NCBI RefSeq assembly: GCF_023920105.1
Contig: NZ_CP083693.1
Coordinates: 174,501-238,500, forward strand
Length of the DNA: 64,000 nucleotides
Direction of reading: 5' to 3'
From: Bartonella taylorii
GTDB lineage: Bacteria; Pseudomonadota; Alphaproteobacteria; Rhizobiales; Rhizobiaceae
This document shows positions 29,601 to 39,200 of this stretch, one piece after another. A program made the translations under genes and the position numbers. How positions within the stretch are numbered: position 1 is the first letter of the stretch; each line of letters begins with the position of its first letter. Below the pieces are notes generated by a model, which saw only the letters and a list, made by a program, of their open reading frames with translations, did no database searches and was not told the DNA's origin.

Positions 29601-30092
29601 CTTGCACGTGGCAAAACTGCAACATTAAAAGGAACCCCTCTAAGTGCTTCATTGACTTCTGGTAAAGCTTTTATGATAGGGGATAAAGGTCTTATTTTTG
29701 ATCCGCAGGTTCAAGTTGTCTATCAGCGTCTTCAGTTTAATAAAACTCGTGATATTGACGACTTTGATATTGATATGAGAAAACTTGATCAATGGGTAGC
29801 GCGTGTTGGTGGACGTTTAACAAAGACACTTCCAGCAACTGACGAGGCACGAGTTGTTTCTTTCTATGGGAAGCTTCATCTTGCGCATGGTTTTGGAGGT
29901 AAACAATCTGTACATTTCAAAGATGCTTTCCAGTTGGGAGCTTTTGGTTCTTCGCTAGAAACGGGATTAGGTTTTAATGCCCAATTGTCTCAAAAATTTG
30001 CGCTTCACGGTGATCTGATGTATCAGCACAAGCTTACCAAAGCTGGTTTTTCTGGTACTAGTTTTTCTGGTGGACTGCGCTATCATTTCTAG
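26691..30092 (+). CDS. Autotransporter with Gly/Asn/Ser-rich N-terminus (1133 aa)
   Basis: Type V surface protein. GAGGG lies 4 bases before the ATG. Signal peptide about residues 1-29 (MIKVFRNHVCLCTFTTAIFS...). Residues about 55-215 are low-complexity Gly/Asn/Ser/His repeats (NGFSG, NSLSG, HNSLKG types) unlike any paralog in the window. A CDGCG-containing segment at about 225 opens the passenger, which runs to about 770, followed by IQVSGEA and FWDFRLE. A short Pro/Glu linker (PEPxP repeats, about 780-805) precedes the barrel, about 812-1133, ending GGLRYHF. A G7 tract at 27912-27918 lies in the passenger. Ligand unknown. Confidence 0.93.
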   Translation: MIKVFRNHVCLCTFTTAIFSLLQSGIAVGANIGREGGKSYNISVFPVPPSVTLSSSPREIPNRSGTYDYNGNNGFSGYGYSGGYNSLSGRRHNSLKGESGSVGVNSTDISITSINSINPATPISAYRGPDGNGYIGINGHEVLDSNSISGSSHNRFFSESHHNGFSGERVGSGSGSVVSHVLLGGNNLNRTLSGESGDNGHIEYNRFDVEYNGEKQSLYDGLYYVCDGCGSRLIDNQFYKITNENVSNYPSDPTAITVKGIGTKVIGKNVTVSSQVADKTFLVGVHVLENGKIVLEDPILKGTVIALRASDGVIEVKNGKIEKSHEGVDATENSFVLLEDTEIKTANGIASLLSYEHSEVWMSGGSVDFMNSHGISSMLGGKVNLENVEITGKADKGKDRAVVHMDSGGAVNLEGSIVSAGGGLHGILLETTVDSIPLQEVTDLSNEDYDLKIPVTEVNMKSSSVTVKGKGSYGIYLRGEKPWSEGEAKKEEISSEKEKNPPRLEVVNLDKTEFSVLDDAALYGRNIISGAVGLVHSTLRSGNFLLKAEEGASITVLADASTLEGRTYVDKNSNAKLYLGGRSKWILQQPLQKDQHEAAHDSSISLVSLMGDSSIKFTQLKPDQNYIYQTLSIGKGTGEVYRAQDGAQIYLNTYLNSGGALDHQQTDRVLIDGDVFGITTVHVHGISGSPGESTGSGGNNQGISIIQVSGEAKERSFQLYGGYVALKDSPYQYRLYAYGPTSGLGEADPTQRLVKGSGEFWDFRLENGYIDADLRPEPAPIPRPEPEPSPDLRPEPAPAPGPDPKPHPKPGIKAVVPQVPTYLLLPNALFHAGLMNISNQNNRLEALRTTSNGMLEIRENPAFFVRGYGGNYRYVSNLSALEYGYGGELDSNAIEAGVLLQTVENAYGATSFGVIGSYERLSLQPLDVEKSQKSMFDKWSVTAYGGMQWDTGFYADGLLSYGLFKGDVLTLARGKTATLKGTPLSASLTSGKAFMIGDKGLIFDPQVQVVYQRLQFNKTRDIDDFDIDMRKLDQWVARVGGRLTKTLPATDEARVVSFYGKLHLAHGFGGKQSVHFKDAFQLGAFGSSLETGLGFNAQLSQKFALHGDLMYQHKLTKAGFSGTSFSGGLRYHF

Positions 30093-30569
30093 TTTTTCAT
30101 GTTTTTTGGCAATTTTTTTAAAGCCACAAGCATAGCTTGTGGCTTTTTCTTTTCCTTCAAAAGTTTTTATTGCTTAGCATTTTTGAAAGAATATTTTCAC
30201 ATTTAAAATGCGCTTTTTAGTTCTTTGAAGTTTTTTTGAAAAATGAGATCAGATTTTTGTTCTCAATAATTTCAAAATTTCCTATTTTATGGTGATTTAT
30301 CCTATTTGTATAAATTTACTAAAGCTGTTTTTGGTAACTGCTTTTTTAGAGAATTTCACATCGTTTTCAGCTGCATATTCATAAGTTTTTTGTAAAAATT
30401 ACAATCTTAGCTTGCGATTTTTTCATTATGCATTTACATAAACTACAAAATATATTAATTAAGTACAAAATATGTTATCAAAGTGTATTAAATGTGTTGC
30501 TCGTCGTCAAGGTATTTTGACAGAGTGTGTTTTTTTAATGAGCGGGGAAAGAAAGTTTATGGCGGAACT
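30093..30569. other. 477-bp intergenic region, 5' control of the 1745-aa gene
   Basis: It contains the terminator at 30121-30149, then an AT-rich stretch with TTTACATAAACTACAAAATA (30433-30452) and GTACAAAATATGTTAT (30463-30478), which resemble the elements before the other plus-strand family members. The region at 35808-36284 is the same length and a recognisable homolog, so gene plus spacer behave as one duplicated module. Confidence 0.55.
30121..30149 (+). terminator. Intrinsic terminator of the 1133-aa autotransporter
   Basis: AAGCCACAAGC pairs with GCTTGTGGCTT across an ATA loop, followed by a T run. Confidence 0.9.
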
Positions 30570-30573
30570 ATGA
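30538..30573 (+). other. Candidate leader mini-ORF (11 codons) overlapping the 1745-aa gene start
   Basis: ATG at 30538 opens MSGERKFMAEL and stops with TGA at 30571-30573, which overlaps the ATG at 30570 (ATGA arrangement). The equivalent stretch before the 1133-aa gene also opens with ATG and overlaps its start. Translational coupling is possible but unproven. Confidence 0.35.
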
Positions 30574-33500
30574 ACAAGATATTTAAAAATCATCTCTCAT
30601 TATGTGCTTTTACAACAGCTGTTATTTTTTTCGTGTCCAATGTAGATGCTCAAGTACAAGCTGCTGTTAGTGGTGATGTGCAGAATTGTAAGAATTATTT
30701 TTCGTGTGATAAAAATGGCTCATTTTATCGGTGCAATGGTGGTAGGGAGTACTTCATTTCCAAAAAAACTTATCAAAAAACTGGTGAACGCAATGCTGAA
30801 GGAGCAGCTATAGAAGCGTCTAAACATGGGACAAAGATTATAGGGAACAATATAACTATTCAGGGGGGGGCGAATAGTGGTAGTCTGGATAAAAGCTCTT
30901 GGAAGTATGGTGTAGCGGCCAGTAAATGGGGAGTCGTTAACATATTAACGGGGGCGATTGACTTTACAAATGCTGTTGGAGTTCACGCAAGTGGTAATGG
31001 AAGTGTCTACTTAACGAGCGTTTCCATTACCGGAACGGGTAGTCAGGCGGCGAATGTAGATAACAATAGTGAAAATTCGGCTTTTCAGATATCCGAAGAT
31101 TATGGCTATATCAATTTTGTCAAAGGTAACGTTAAGGTTTCTAATGCTCACGGCGTTTCATTTATGGGAATTGCCGGCGGTATTGATATACGCGATTCCA
31201 ATGTTGTAGTGGAGGGTAATACATCTTATGGCGTCTATCTTTTTGATAAGCAAGGGCAGCAATATAATAAGGATATAGAAGAGCGTTATAAGAGAAAAGA
31301 GACTTATTCTTTTAGGAACGGCCTTTTATCCCATAGTTTGCCGAGAGGAGAGGTATTAAAGCGTGGGGGGGTTGGTTTACATGGTGGCAGCTTTACCGTT
31401 CGAGATGGTGTGGCTATTTATAGCAAAAAATCTGGTAGTATTATTACATTAAAGGAGGGCGCTACACTTTCTGGAGATTTATTACTGAAGGTTGAGGATA
31501 GTTCTTTTGTAAAAGTTGTAGCTGAGGGGGGATCGTCACTTGTAGGGGGGGGTCGTATTGATGAAAGTTCTGATGCTCAATTTGGGTTGATGGAGAGATC
31601 AAAATGGACTTTAACGCGACCGAAAAATAAAGAATTGCAAGGTCTTGGCTCTATAGGTGTTTCATCGATTTCATTGATAGATCTTATTGATAGCTCTATT
31701 CTTTTTGCACAACCAGGCACCAGCGAAGCTGGTAATTATCAAACGCTTGTCATCGGAAAAGGATCAGGTGAGGTTTATAAGGCGCAAGGTAATTCTGAGA
31801 TTCACTTCAATGTGCATTTGGGTTCTAGAGATTTGAGTGGTAAGCAGATCTCTGATAGGCTTGTAATTCATGGTGATGTTTCTGGACAAACTAAGATACG
31901 TGTGCGTGGTGTTTCAGAAAATACAAAAAATGAAAGAGACGAGTCGGTATCGCCTTATAGTTTTCCAATTATTCAGGTTTATGGACAGGCAAAGAAGGAT
32001 TCTTTTATCTTAGATGGTGGTTATGTTACACTGGGCAATCTTCCTTATAAGTATGTTCTTCGTGCTTATGGTCCAGTTATTCCTCTAAAAATAGACTATT
32101 TCGTCCCAGAATTGGCTGCAAGTAGTAAAAATATTTGGTATTTTCGTTTAGAAGACGAAAAATCTAAGTCTATTATTGCTGGATATAATGCAGCTACTGA
32201 TAAAAATAAAGGAAGTAGTTCTGGTGAAGAGAAAGGAAGTGGTGGATCTGTAACGCCTTCTGTTTCTGTGTCTTCTGAAGATTCTGTGCATATAGTAACT
32301 GATCCTAGTAGACCCGCATCTGATCCTGGTCGCTCCCCGTCTGAGCCTGGTAGCCACACACCTCAGGCTGGTGGTTCCACACTTCAGACTGGTGACCCCG
32401 CACCTGAGGCTGCTAGCCAGACACCTCAGGCTGGTAGCCCTGCATCTGAGCCTGGTAGCTCCGCCTCTGAGTCTGGTAACCCCACAGCTCAGGCTGGTAA
32501 CCTGACACCTCAGGATGGTGGTCCTACATCTGAGCTTGGTAGCCCTGCATCTGAGCTTGTTAGTACGCCTGTAGGGACCGGTGTAACTTCTTCTGTTCAA
32601 TCTAATGAAGCATCTGAAAATGTAAGGACTATTACGCATGAGGGAGCTGGAGTACCTGTAGCAGGAGAAACTCCACCTGTTGTTTCTACTGGTGCCTCTG
32701 CACCTAAGGCTTCTAGCCCCACACTTCAGGCTGGTGGTTCCACACTTCAGACTGGTAATCTCGCATCTGAGCCTGGTAGCCCCACACTTCAGGCTGGTAA
32801 CCTGACACCTCAGGCTGGTAGCTCCGCACCTCAGGCTGGTAAATTGCCTTCTGCTGTGAAGTCTACTGATTCCACGAACTCTACGTTAGGTTCCAAAGAA
32901 TCTATTTCTGTAAAGCCTGTGGCTTCTGAGGAATCTAGAGTCCCCGCTGTCGCAGGTGTTAGCAGTGCAGGTAAGGAAGGTACTCCTGCTGGATGTAATG
33001 GTATTGGGGGGAATGGTGCTGGGCAATCGCAAGGCTCTCTTTTATGCAGTGATGGCAAATCATATACAGTCCGGCAGCTTACACTGAACGCAAATAATTC
33101 AACACAACATTCTATGCATGTAAAAAGTGGCACGAATATTAAGCTAAACGCTGCCACCATTATTGGTCCGGATTCTGGTAATAGAGATGCTGTTGATCTT
33201 GCTAAATTGAGTTCTGTAAGTGCTGTTTTTGCAGAAGAGAATGCAGAAGTTGTTTTAGAGAATAAATCAATAATTCAATCTTCTGTGATTGGGCTTGAGG
33301 CGAAAAGTGGTGGAAAGGTTAAAATGGATAACGGGACAGTCAATGCTCGTTATATGGCTGCTTTGGCGGGTACGGGGGCTGTTGTTACTTTAAAGAACAC
33401 GCAAATTAATGTGGAGGGGGATTCAGCTACCGCTGGTTTGGTTAGTAAAGGCGGTGATATAACCATGGAATCTGGAACGATTACTATGAAAAAGGGAGTT

Positions 33501-35807
33501 GCGGTTCAGTCGGAAGAAGGTGGACATGTTAGATTAAACAAAGTTAGCGTTATTGCGAAAAAAGAAGCAAGAGAGCCGGATTCTGCTAACAAGTCTGAAC
33601 ATGCAGCTATTCTGTTGAACAATAATAGCGTTGTTGAATTTACTCATGGTGATGTTGTTACTGATGCTAATGCTTTGTGGATTAGGGATGGTGATGGCAA
33701 CATTGAGCAGGGCTCTTCTAGAAGAAGAAGATCCTCTGACGTTCGTCCTTCTATGAATCACGCTAATATTGAATTTTCTACTATTAAAGTGGAGAGTGAT
33801 AATTCCTATGGCATATATTTTGATGGGGCGGGTCGGAAAGCCGTAGATCAACAGAGTCAAAATAAAATCCCAGAAAAAATTGTTTCAGGATCATCAGTTG
33901 AGGATTCTGGAACAGGAAGCCTTGTTAAGCGAAGTGCTGTACGTCCACAGGAGAAAGCTCCTGTAAGCATAACAGGGGCGGTTTCACTGAAACGCACTAA
34001 TTTCGAAGTTCTAAAAAGCATAGCTATTTATGGTAATAATTCTGGTGGTCGTGTTTCTTTGGAAAATAGAACAAATCTTACTGGTGATTTGCTTTTGAAA
34101 GCAGAGAGTAATTCTCATATGTCGGTTTTGGTTGATAACTCTTCTATTATGGGTGGTGTGCGCGTTGATAAAACTTCTTATGCTACATTAGATTTGACCA
34201 ATCGTTCAGAGTGGTATCTGACAAGAAGTGCGCATAAAAATTTGAGAGCTCCAGATTCAGAGTGCGTGGATTCGTGTATTTCCTCTGTAAGTCTTGTAAA
34301 TAGTGATATTCATTTTTTACCTTCGCAATCTGAAGAGTTAGAGTATCAGACACTTCGCATTGGAGAAGGAAAAGGTATTGTCTACAAAGCGCAGGGCGAT
34401 GTTTCAATTCACTTCAATGCACGTTTAAACCCCAATGATCCGAGTGATAGACAAGTAAGTGATCGACTTGTAATCCATGGTGATGTTGAAGGAAAAACAG
34501 TAGTATCTGTGCGAAGCGTTTCTGGAAGTGTAGGAGAAAACAACGGAAGTGATAAAACAGCACATAGTGTTTCAGTTATTCAGGTTTATGGAAAGGCAGA
34601 AAAAGATTCTTTCCGGCTGGATAGTGATTATGTTGCGCTGGGGAACTCACCTTACAAATATACTCTTCGTTCTTACAGTCCAGAAATGACTTCGAAACAA
34701 GAACATGTTCAACAGAAGTTTATGAAGGACGGTGGAGAATTTTGGAATTTCCGTTTAGAGAATCAGTATGTTAAGTCTGAGAGTTTTGATGCAAATATCG
34801 TTTCTAAGGCCGATACTATCTCTCTTCCTAGGAAAGTTGTAAGATCTGTTGTTCCGCAAGTTCCGACTTATCTGCTCTTGCCAAATAGCGTGTTTCATGC
34901 TGGTTTGATGGATATTAGCAATCAAAACAAGCAGTTAGAGACATTGCGGACTACTTCCAGTGGAATGGTAGAAATTCGTGAAAATCCTGCTTTGTATTTG
35001 CGCGGCTATGGCGGAAGTTACCGTTATGCTTCAGATTTGTCCGCACTTGAATATGGTTACGGAGGTGATCTTAGCTATAATGGTGTAGAGGCAGGTGTCT
35101 TGTTAAAAACAATTGAAAATGCTGACAACGCCATATCCTTTGGGGTTATGGGGTCTTATGGCAAACTTTCTCTCCAGCCTCAAGATGTTGAACAAAGCCA
35201 AGAGAGTGCCTTTGATAAATGGACTGCTACAGCCTATGGTAGCCTGCAGCATGAGACGGGTCTCTATGTAGATGGTCTTCTCTCCTATGGTCTGTTCAAA
35301 GGTGATGTTGTCACCCTTGCACGGGGCAAGACAGCAACATTGAAGGGTAATCCTTTAAGCGTTTCTTTGACTGGTGGTCAGACGTTTGTAACGGGATATG
35401 AAGGTTTTGTCTTTGATCCACAAGTTCAGGTTGTTTATCAACATCTCCAGTTTAGTAAGGCCCGTGATATTGACAATTTTGATATTGAGCTTGGCAAGCT
35501 TGATCAGTGGGTAGCACGTGTTGGTGGGCGTTTGAGCAAGGTTCCTACAGGATCTGAAGGAGTGAATGCTGTTGCTTTCTACGGGAAGCTTTATTTTGCA
35601 CATGGTTTTGGAGGGAATAAATCTGTGCATTTCAAAGATGCTTTCCAGTTAGGTGCTTTTGGTTCTTCGCTAGAAGCTGGATTAGGATTTAATGCCAAAT
35701 TGTCTTCGCAGTTTTCTCTGCATGGTGATGTTGTCTATCAACATAAGCTCAATAAGGCTGGTTTCTCTGGTACCAGTTTTTCTGGCGGAATCCGCTATCG
35801 TTTCTAG
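30570..35807 (+). CDS. Double-passenger autotransporter (1745 aa)
   Basis: Type V surface protein. The start chosen is ATG at 30570 (MNKIFKNHLSLCAFTTAVIF...), which gives a proper signal peptide of about 28 residues; an in-frame ATG at 30492 would bury it. First passenger unit about 30-530 with a Cys-containing entry (CKNYFSCDKNGSFYRCNGG) and pre-barrel motifs but no barrel. Heptad linkers about 581-663 and 709-757. Second passenger unit about 790-1390. Barrel about 1424-1745, ending GGIRYRF. From about residue 660 it reads the same as the 2394-aa protein except for the last residues. The first passenger instead resembles the 1131-aa neighbour (CNDGKAHEISQKTYKLTGE). It is therefore a mosaic of two different paralogs. 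G8, G7 and G8 tracts lie in the first passenger. Confidence 0.92.
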   Translation: MNKIFKNHLSLCAFTTAVIFFVSNVDAQVQAAVSGDVQNCKNYFSCDKNGSFYRCNGGREYFISKKTYQKTGERNAEGAAIEASKHGTKIIGNNITIQGGANSGSLDKSSWKYGVAASKWGVVNILTGAIDFTNAVGVHASGNGSVYLTSVSITGTGSQAANVDNNSENSAFQISEDYGYINFVKGNVKVSNAHGVSFMGIAGGIDIRDSNVVVEGNTSYGVYLFDKQGQQYNKDIEERYKRKETYSFRNGLLSHSLPRGEVLKRGGVGLHGGSFTVRDGVAIYSKKSGSIITLKEGATLSGDLLLKVEDSSFVKVVAEGGSSLVGGGRIDESSDAQFGLMERSKWTLTRPKNKELQGLGSIGVSSISLIDLIDSSILFAQPGTSEAGNYQTLVIGKGSGEVYKAQGNSEIHFNVHLGSRDLSGKQISDRLVIHGDVSGQTKIRVRGVSENTKNERDESVSPYSFPIIQVYGQAKKDSFILDGGYVTLGNLPYKYVLRAYGPVIPLKIDYFVPELAASSKNIWYFRLEDEKSKSIIAGYNAATDKNKGSSSGEEKGSGGSVTPSVSVSSEDSVHIVTDPSRPASDPGRSPSEPGSHTPQAGGSTLQTGDPAPEAASQTPQAGSPASEPGSSASESGNPTAQAGNLTPQDGGPTSELGSPASELVSTPVGTGVTSSVQSNEASENVRTITHEGAGVPVAGETPPVVSTGASAPKASSPTLQAGGSTLQTGNLASEPGSPTLQAGNLTPQAGSSAPQAGKLPSAVKSTDSTNSTLGSKESISVKPVASEESRVPAVAGVSSAGKEGTPAGCNGIGGNGAGQSQGSLLCSDGKSYTVRQLTLNANNSTQHSMHVKSGTNIKLNAATIIGPDSGNRDAVDLAKLSSVSAVFAEENAEVVLENKSIIQSSVIGLEAKSGGKVKMDNGTVNARYMAALAGTGAVVTLKNTQINVEGDSATAGLVSKGGDITMESGTITMKKGVAVQSEEGGHVRLNKVSVIAKKEAREPDSANKSEHAAILLNNNSVVEFTHGDVVTDANALWIRDGDGNIEQGSSRRRRSSDVRPSMNHANIEFSTIKVESDNSYGIYFDGAGRKAVDQQSQNKIPEKIVSGSSVEDSGTGSLVKRSAVRPQEKAPVSITGAVSLKRTNFEVLKSIAIYGNNSGGRVSLENRTNLTGDLLLKAESNSHMSVLVDNSSIMGGVRVDKTSYATLDLTNRSEWYLTRSAHKNLRAPDSECVDSCISSVSLVNSDIHFLPSQSEELEYQTLRIGEGKGIVYKAQGDVSIHFNARLNPNDPSDRQVSDRLVIHGDVEGKTVVSVRSVSGSVGENNGSDKTAHSVSVIQVYGKAEKDSFRLDSDYVALGNSPYKYTLRSYSPEMTSKQEHVQQKFMKDGGEFWNFRLENQYVKSESFDANIVSKADTISLPRKVVRSVVPQVPTYLLLPNSVFHAGLMDISNQNKQLETLRTTSSGMVEIRENPALYLRGYGGSYRYASDLSALEYGYGGDLSYNGVEAGVLLKTIENADNAISFGVMGSYGKLSLQPQDVEQSQESAFDKWTATAYGSLQHETGLYVDGLLSYGLFKGDVVTLARGKTATLKGNPLSVSLTGGQTFVTGYEGFVFDPQVQVVYQHLQFSKARDIDNFDIELGKLDQWVARVGGRLSKVPTGSEGVNAVAFYGKLYFAHGFGGNKSVHFKDAFQLGAFGSSLEAGLGFNAKLSSQFSLHGDVVYQHKLNKAGFSGTSFSGGIRYRF
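32312..35799 (+). repeat. Duplicated 3' tract, copy B (partner 22613-25995)
   Basis: Same block as copy A, with a 35-codon heptad insertion in the linker (about 32452-32556). Identity ends at the base before the last two codons, after which this copy has its own 3' flank and terminator. Confidence 0.92.
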
Positions 35808-35834
35808 TGTAATCACGTTTTTGGTCAATTCTTT

Positions 35835-35865
35835 AAAAAGCCACAAGTTATACTTGTGGCTTTTT
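35835..35865 (+). terminator. Intrinsic terminator of the 1745-aa autotransporter
   Basis: AAAAAGCCACAAG pairs with CTTGTGGCTTTTT across a short TTATA loop. The stem is almost the same as at 30121-30149. Confidence 0.9.
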
Positions 35866-36185
35866 GCTTTTTGTCAGTTGTTTTGCGAGCAATTTTGAAA
35901 ATAAGTCCTTTACATGTCTTAAAAATGCTAAAATACTTTCCTGTTGGGTTTCTTTGTTCTCCTTTTCGAAATGAGATTAAGATTTTATACTTCATCGTTT
36001 GCAATTCTCGTTTTTATGGTGATTTTTCCGATTAGTGCACATTTGTAAGCTGCTTTTAAATAACTGCTTTTTTGTACGGCTTTATTTTTAGTTGTATTTT
36101 TACGTGTTTTTTGTGAATATTACAATTTTAGATTGTAATATTCTTCATTTTGGCTTTACATAAGATACAAAACGGATTAATAAAA

Positions 36186-36196
36186 TACATAATGTG
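36186..36196. promoter_or_regulatory. TACAT-A-ATGTG element
   Basis: Near-palindrome 88 bp upstream of the 1131-aa autotransporter, downstream of a TTTACAT box. Member of the candidate shared operator family (26457, 42434, 45775, 53173). Confidence 0.35.
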
Positions 36197-36284
36197 TTTT
36201 ACGTGTGGAGCGCGATCAAAGCAATTAAGCAGGACGCCTATTTTTGTTTGTTAGAGGAAGGGGAAGAAAGTTTTCAGTAGAATT

Positions 36285-39200
36285 ATGATCAAAATATCTA
36301 AAAATCATCTCTCTTTATGTAGTTTTACAACGATTATTTTTTTCTTTGTGCACAATGCTAATGCCAATATGTCGTTTTCTAAGAGGGATCATTTTTCATG
36401 TAGCGACAGTGAGCCATTTTATCGGTGTAATGATGGTAAAGCGCATGAAATCTCTCAAAAAACTTATAAACTCACTGGTGAAAGTCATGGTGCAGCCGTA
36501 GAGGCATCAGGGGAAGATACAGTAATTGAGGCAGACAGTATAATCATTAATGGCGTTTCGTATGCAAAGGATCATTCAGGAAAAAGCTCTTGGACAACAG
36601 GTGTAAAAGCATCAACGGAAGGAAGTGTTGCTCTATTCAAATCCATCTTAAATAATGTGTCTATAGGTGCAGATGTTGATGATGGGGGAGCTTTTGAGAT
36701 GCGAGACGGAGTGATTAATGCAATCCGAATGGGCATCAGCGTAGCCGGTGAACAATCTTTTATTTTTTTAAGCAATACAGAAATTAAGACAAGTACTGGT
36801 GCGATAAGTCTTTTTAGCCAAGGTAATGCGAAGATTGAGATGAAAGCGGGGAAGATTGATTTTACAAATGGTATCGGGGTTCAAACAGCAGGAGGGGGTA
36901 AAGTTATTTTAGATGGTGTTTCTATTACGGGAGGAGAAAAACAGGCGACAAATACAGGTAGTCATAGTGAAAATTCTGCTTTTCAAATGCTTCAAGGAGA
37001 TGGTTCTATTACTTTTCAGAAAGGCAGAGTTAATATTACCAATGCACATGGTCTTTCATTCCAGGGGAATGATAATAATGCTGCTCATATAAAAAACTCC
37101 ACTATTATGGTAAGGAATCAGACATTTAATGGTATGCGCTTTTTTTGGGAAGCAGCATTTAATGGGGGGGGAAAAACAGTTTTGTCTGGACGAGGGGCTG
37201 TCCATTTGACAAAGGCTTCTTTTATGGTTCCAGAAAGTACAGCTATTTATAGTCGCCAATTTAAGAGTTCTATTGAACTCTCACAAGGTTCAACAGTTTT
37301 TGGAGATTTATTGCTGAGGGCTGAGGAAAACTCCATTGTAAAGATTAGAGCTGATGCTTCTACCCTTATAGGGGGAACTCATGTTGATAAAAATTCTACT
37401 GCTGCGTTACAATTAAAGAATAATTCAAAATGGACTTTATTGCGACCAAGATATGAAAAACTGCAAGATTCTGCTTCTTCTGGTCCTCAATTAGGTGAAT
37501 ATTCATCTATTTCATCGCTAGATCTTTCTGATAGTTCTCTTTTTTTTAAAGAACTAAAAACAGGTGATACTTATAACACACTTCTTGTTGGAAAAGGTTC
37601 AGGCAAGGTTTATCATGCGCAAGGCAATGCGCATCTTTATCTCAATACATATTTGGATAAAGGGGGGGCTCTTCAGGATCAAAAAACGGACCGGCTTTTA
37701 GTCCATGGTGACGTTTCTGGAACAACGACAGTACATGTGCGAGACGCTTTGGGGAGTCGGGGGGAATATACGGGAGAGCGGGGAAATAGCAAGGGGATTT
37801 CCATTATTCAAGTTTATGGAACAGCGAATGAAGATTCTTTTCAGCTAAATGGTGGTTATGTTACATCGCAAGGTTCGCCTTATCGGTATAGCCTCTATGC
37901 TTATGGCCCAAGTTCTTCTTTAGGGGGAGCTAATTCATCTCAAAGAGTGCTTAAGGGCGAAGGGGAATTTTGGGATTTCCGCTTAGAGAGTGAAGAGATT
38001 CAGCCTACCTCTTCTGATACCACGGATTTGTTTCTTATTCGTTATCTCCCCGTGTCTGGTCATACTCTTCCTGAAAATACTCCCTCTTCTTTTTCAGATC
38101 TGCTTCCTGATATTGTTGGAGATGAGTCTACTTTCGTTGAAGTTGGGGAAAGTGCTGAAGATTCAAAACTTTCTTCTCTTCTTCCTACTGTCCCAAGTTT
38201 TCCTATTGTTACACTCGTTGGAGCTACTGCCAATGAACCTAAGGTTTTGAGTCATTCGTCTGCTTCTCGTCCTACATCTCCTGACAATACTTCCTCTTCT
38301 TTTCCAGATTTGCTTCCTGATGTTGTCGGAGATGAGCCTACTTTCGTTGAACTTGAGAAAAGTTCTGAAAATTCAAGCCTTTCTCCTCTTCTTCCTACTG
38401 TACCAAGTTCTCCTATTGTTACACCCGTTGGAGCTGCTGTCAATGAACTTAAGGTTTTGAGTCATTCGTCTGCTTCTCGTTCTATTTCTACTGCATCTAG
38501 TGCTACTTTTTCTCCATACGTTAGACCTGTTGACACTGATACTGTGAAGAAACATCCTTCTGCTCTTACTACTGTGCCAAATGATAAATCTACTCTTGCA
38601 TCTGTTCTTGTCACGCCGGAGGAGGGGGCTGCTGGATCCGAGCGAGATCGTGTGTCTGCTATAGCTAAGGTTGTTCTTGCTTCTGAGCTTTCTTCTCATT
38701 TTCAGCAAAATGTGAGGGCTGTTGTCCCACAAGTTTCAACTTACCTCCTTTTGCCCAATAGTTTATTCCACGCTGGTCTGATGGATATCAGTAATCAAAA
38801 TAAGTGGTTGGAAACACTACGGAATGTTTCTCGTCGATCTTTGAAAGACGATGAAAATTTTGCTTTATTTCTGCGTGGTTATGGCAGTAATCATCGTTAT
38901 GTTTCAAACTTATCTGTACTTGAATATGGTTATGGAGGCGAGCTTGATTATAATGCTATAGAGGCTGGAACTTTGTTGAAGAATATCGAGAGTGCATACA
39001 GTACTACATCTTTTGGGGTTATGGGGACGTATGGAAAAGTCTCTTTGCAGCCTTTGAATGTTGAACAAAGCCGAGAAAGTACATTTGATAAATGGACGGT
39101 GACAGCATATGGCAGCATGCAGCATGATGCAGGCTTTTATATGGATGGTCTGTTATCTTATGGTCTGTTTAATGGGGATGTCCTTACCCTTGCACGGGGC

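Larger units (their letters stand above)
35808..36284. other. 477-bp intergenic region, 5' control of the 1131-aa gene
   Basis: After the terminator it is AT-rich. It carries GCTTTACATAAGATACAAAA (36152-36171) and TACAT-A-ATGTG (36186-36196), 88 bp before the ATG, both similar to sites before other plus-strand members. No gene was seen. Confidence 0.5.

Noticed and set aside
18819..35807. Mobile element or transposition as the cause of the 3.25-kb duplication
   Set aside because: The identical block starts and ends inside coding sequence without terminal inverted repeats, target duplications or a transposase; homologous exchange explains it better.
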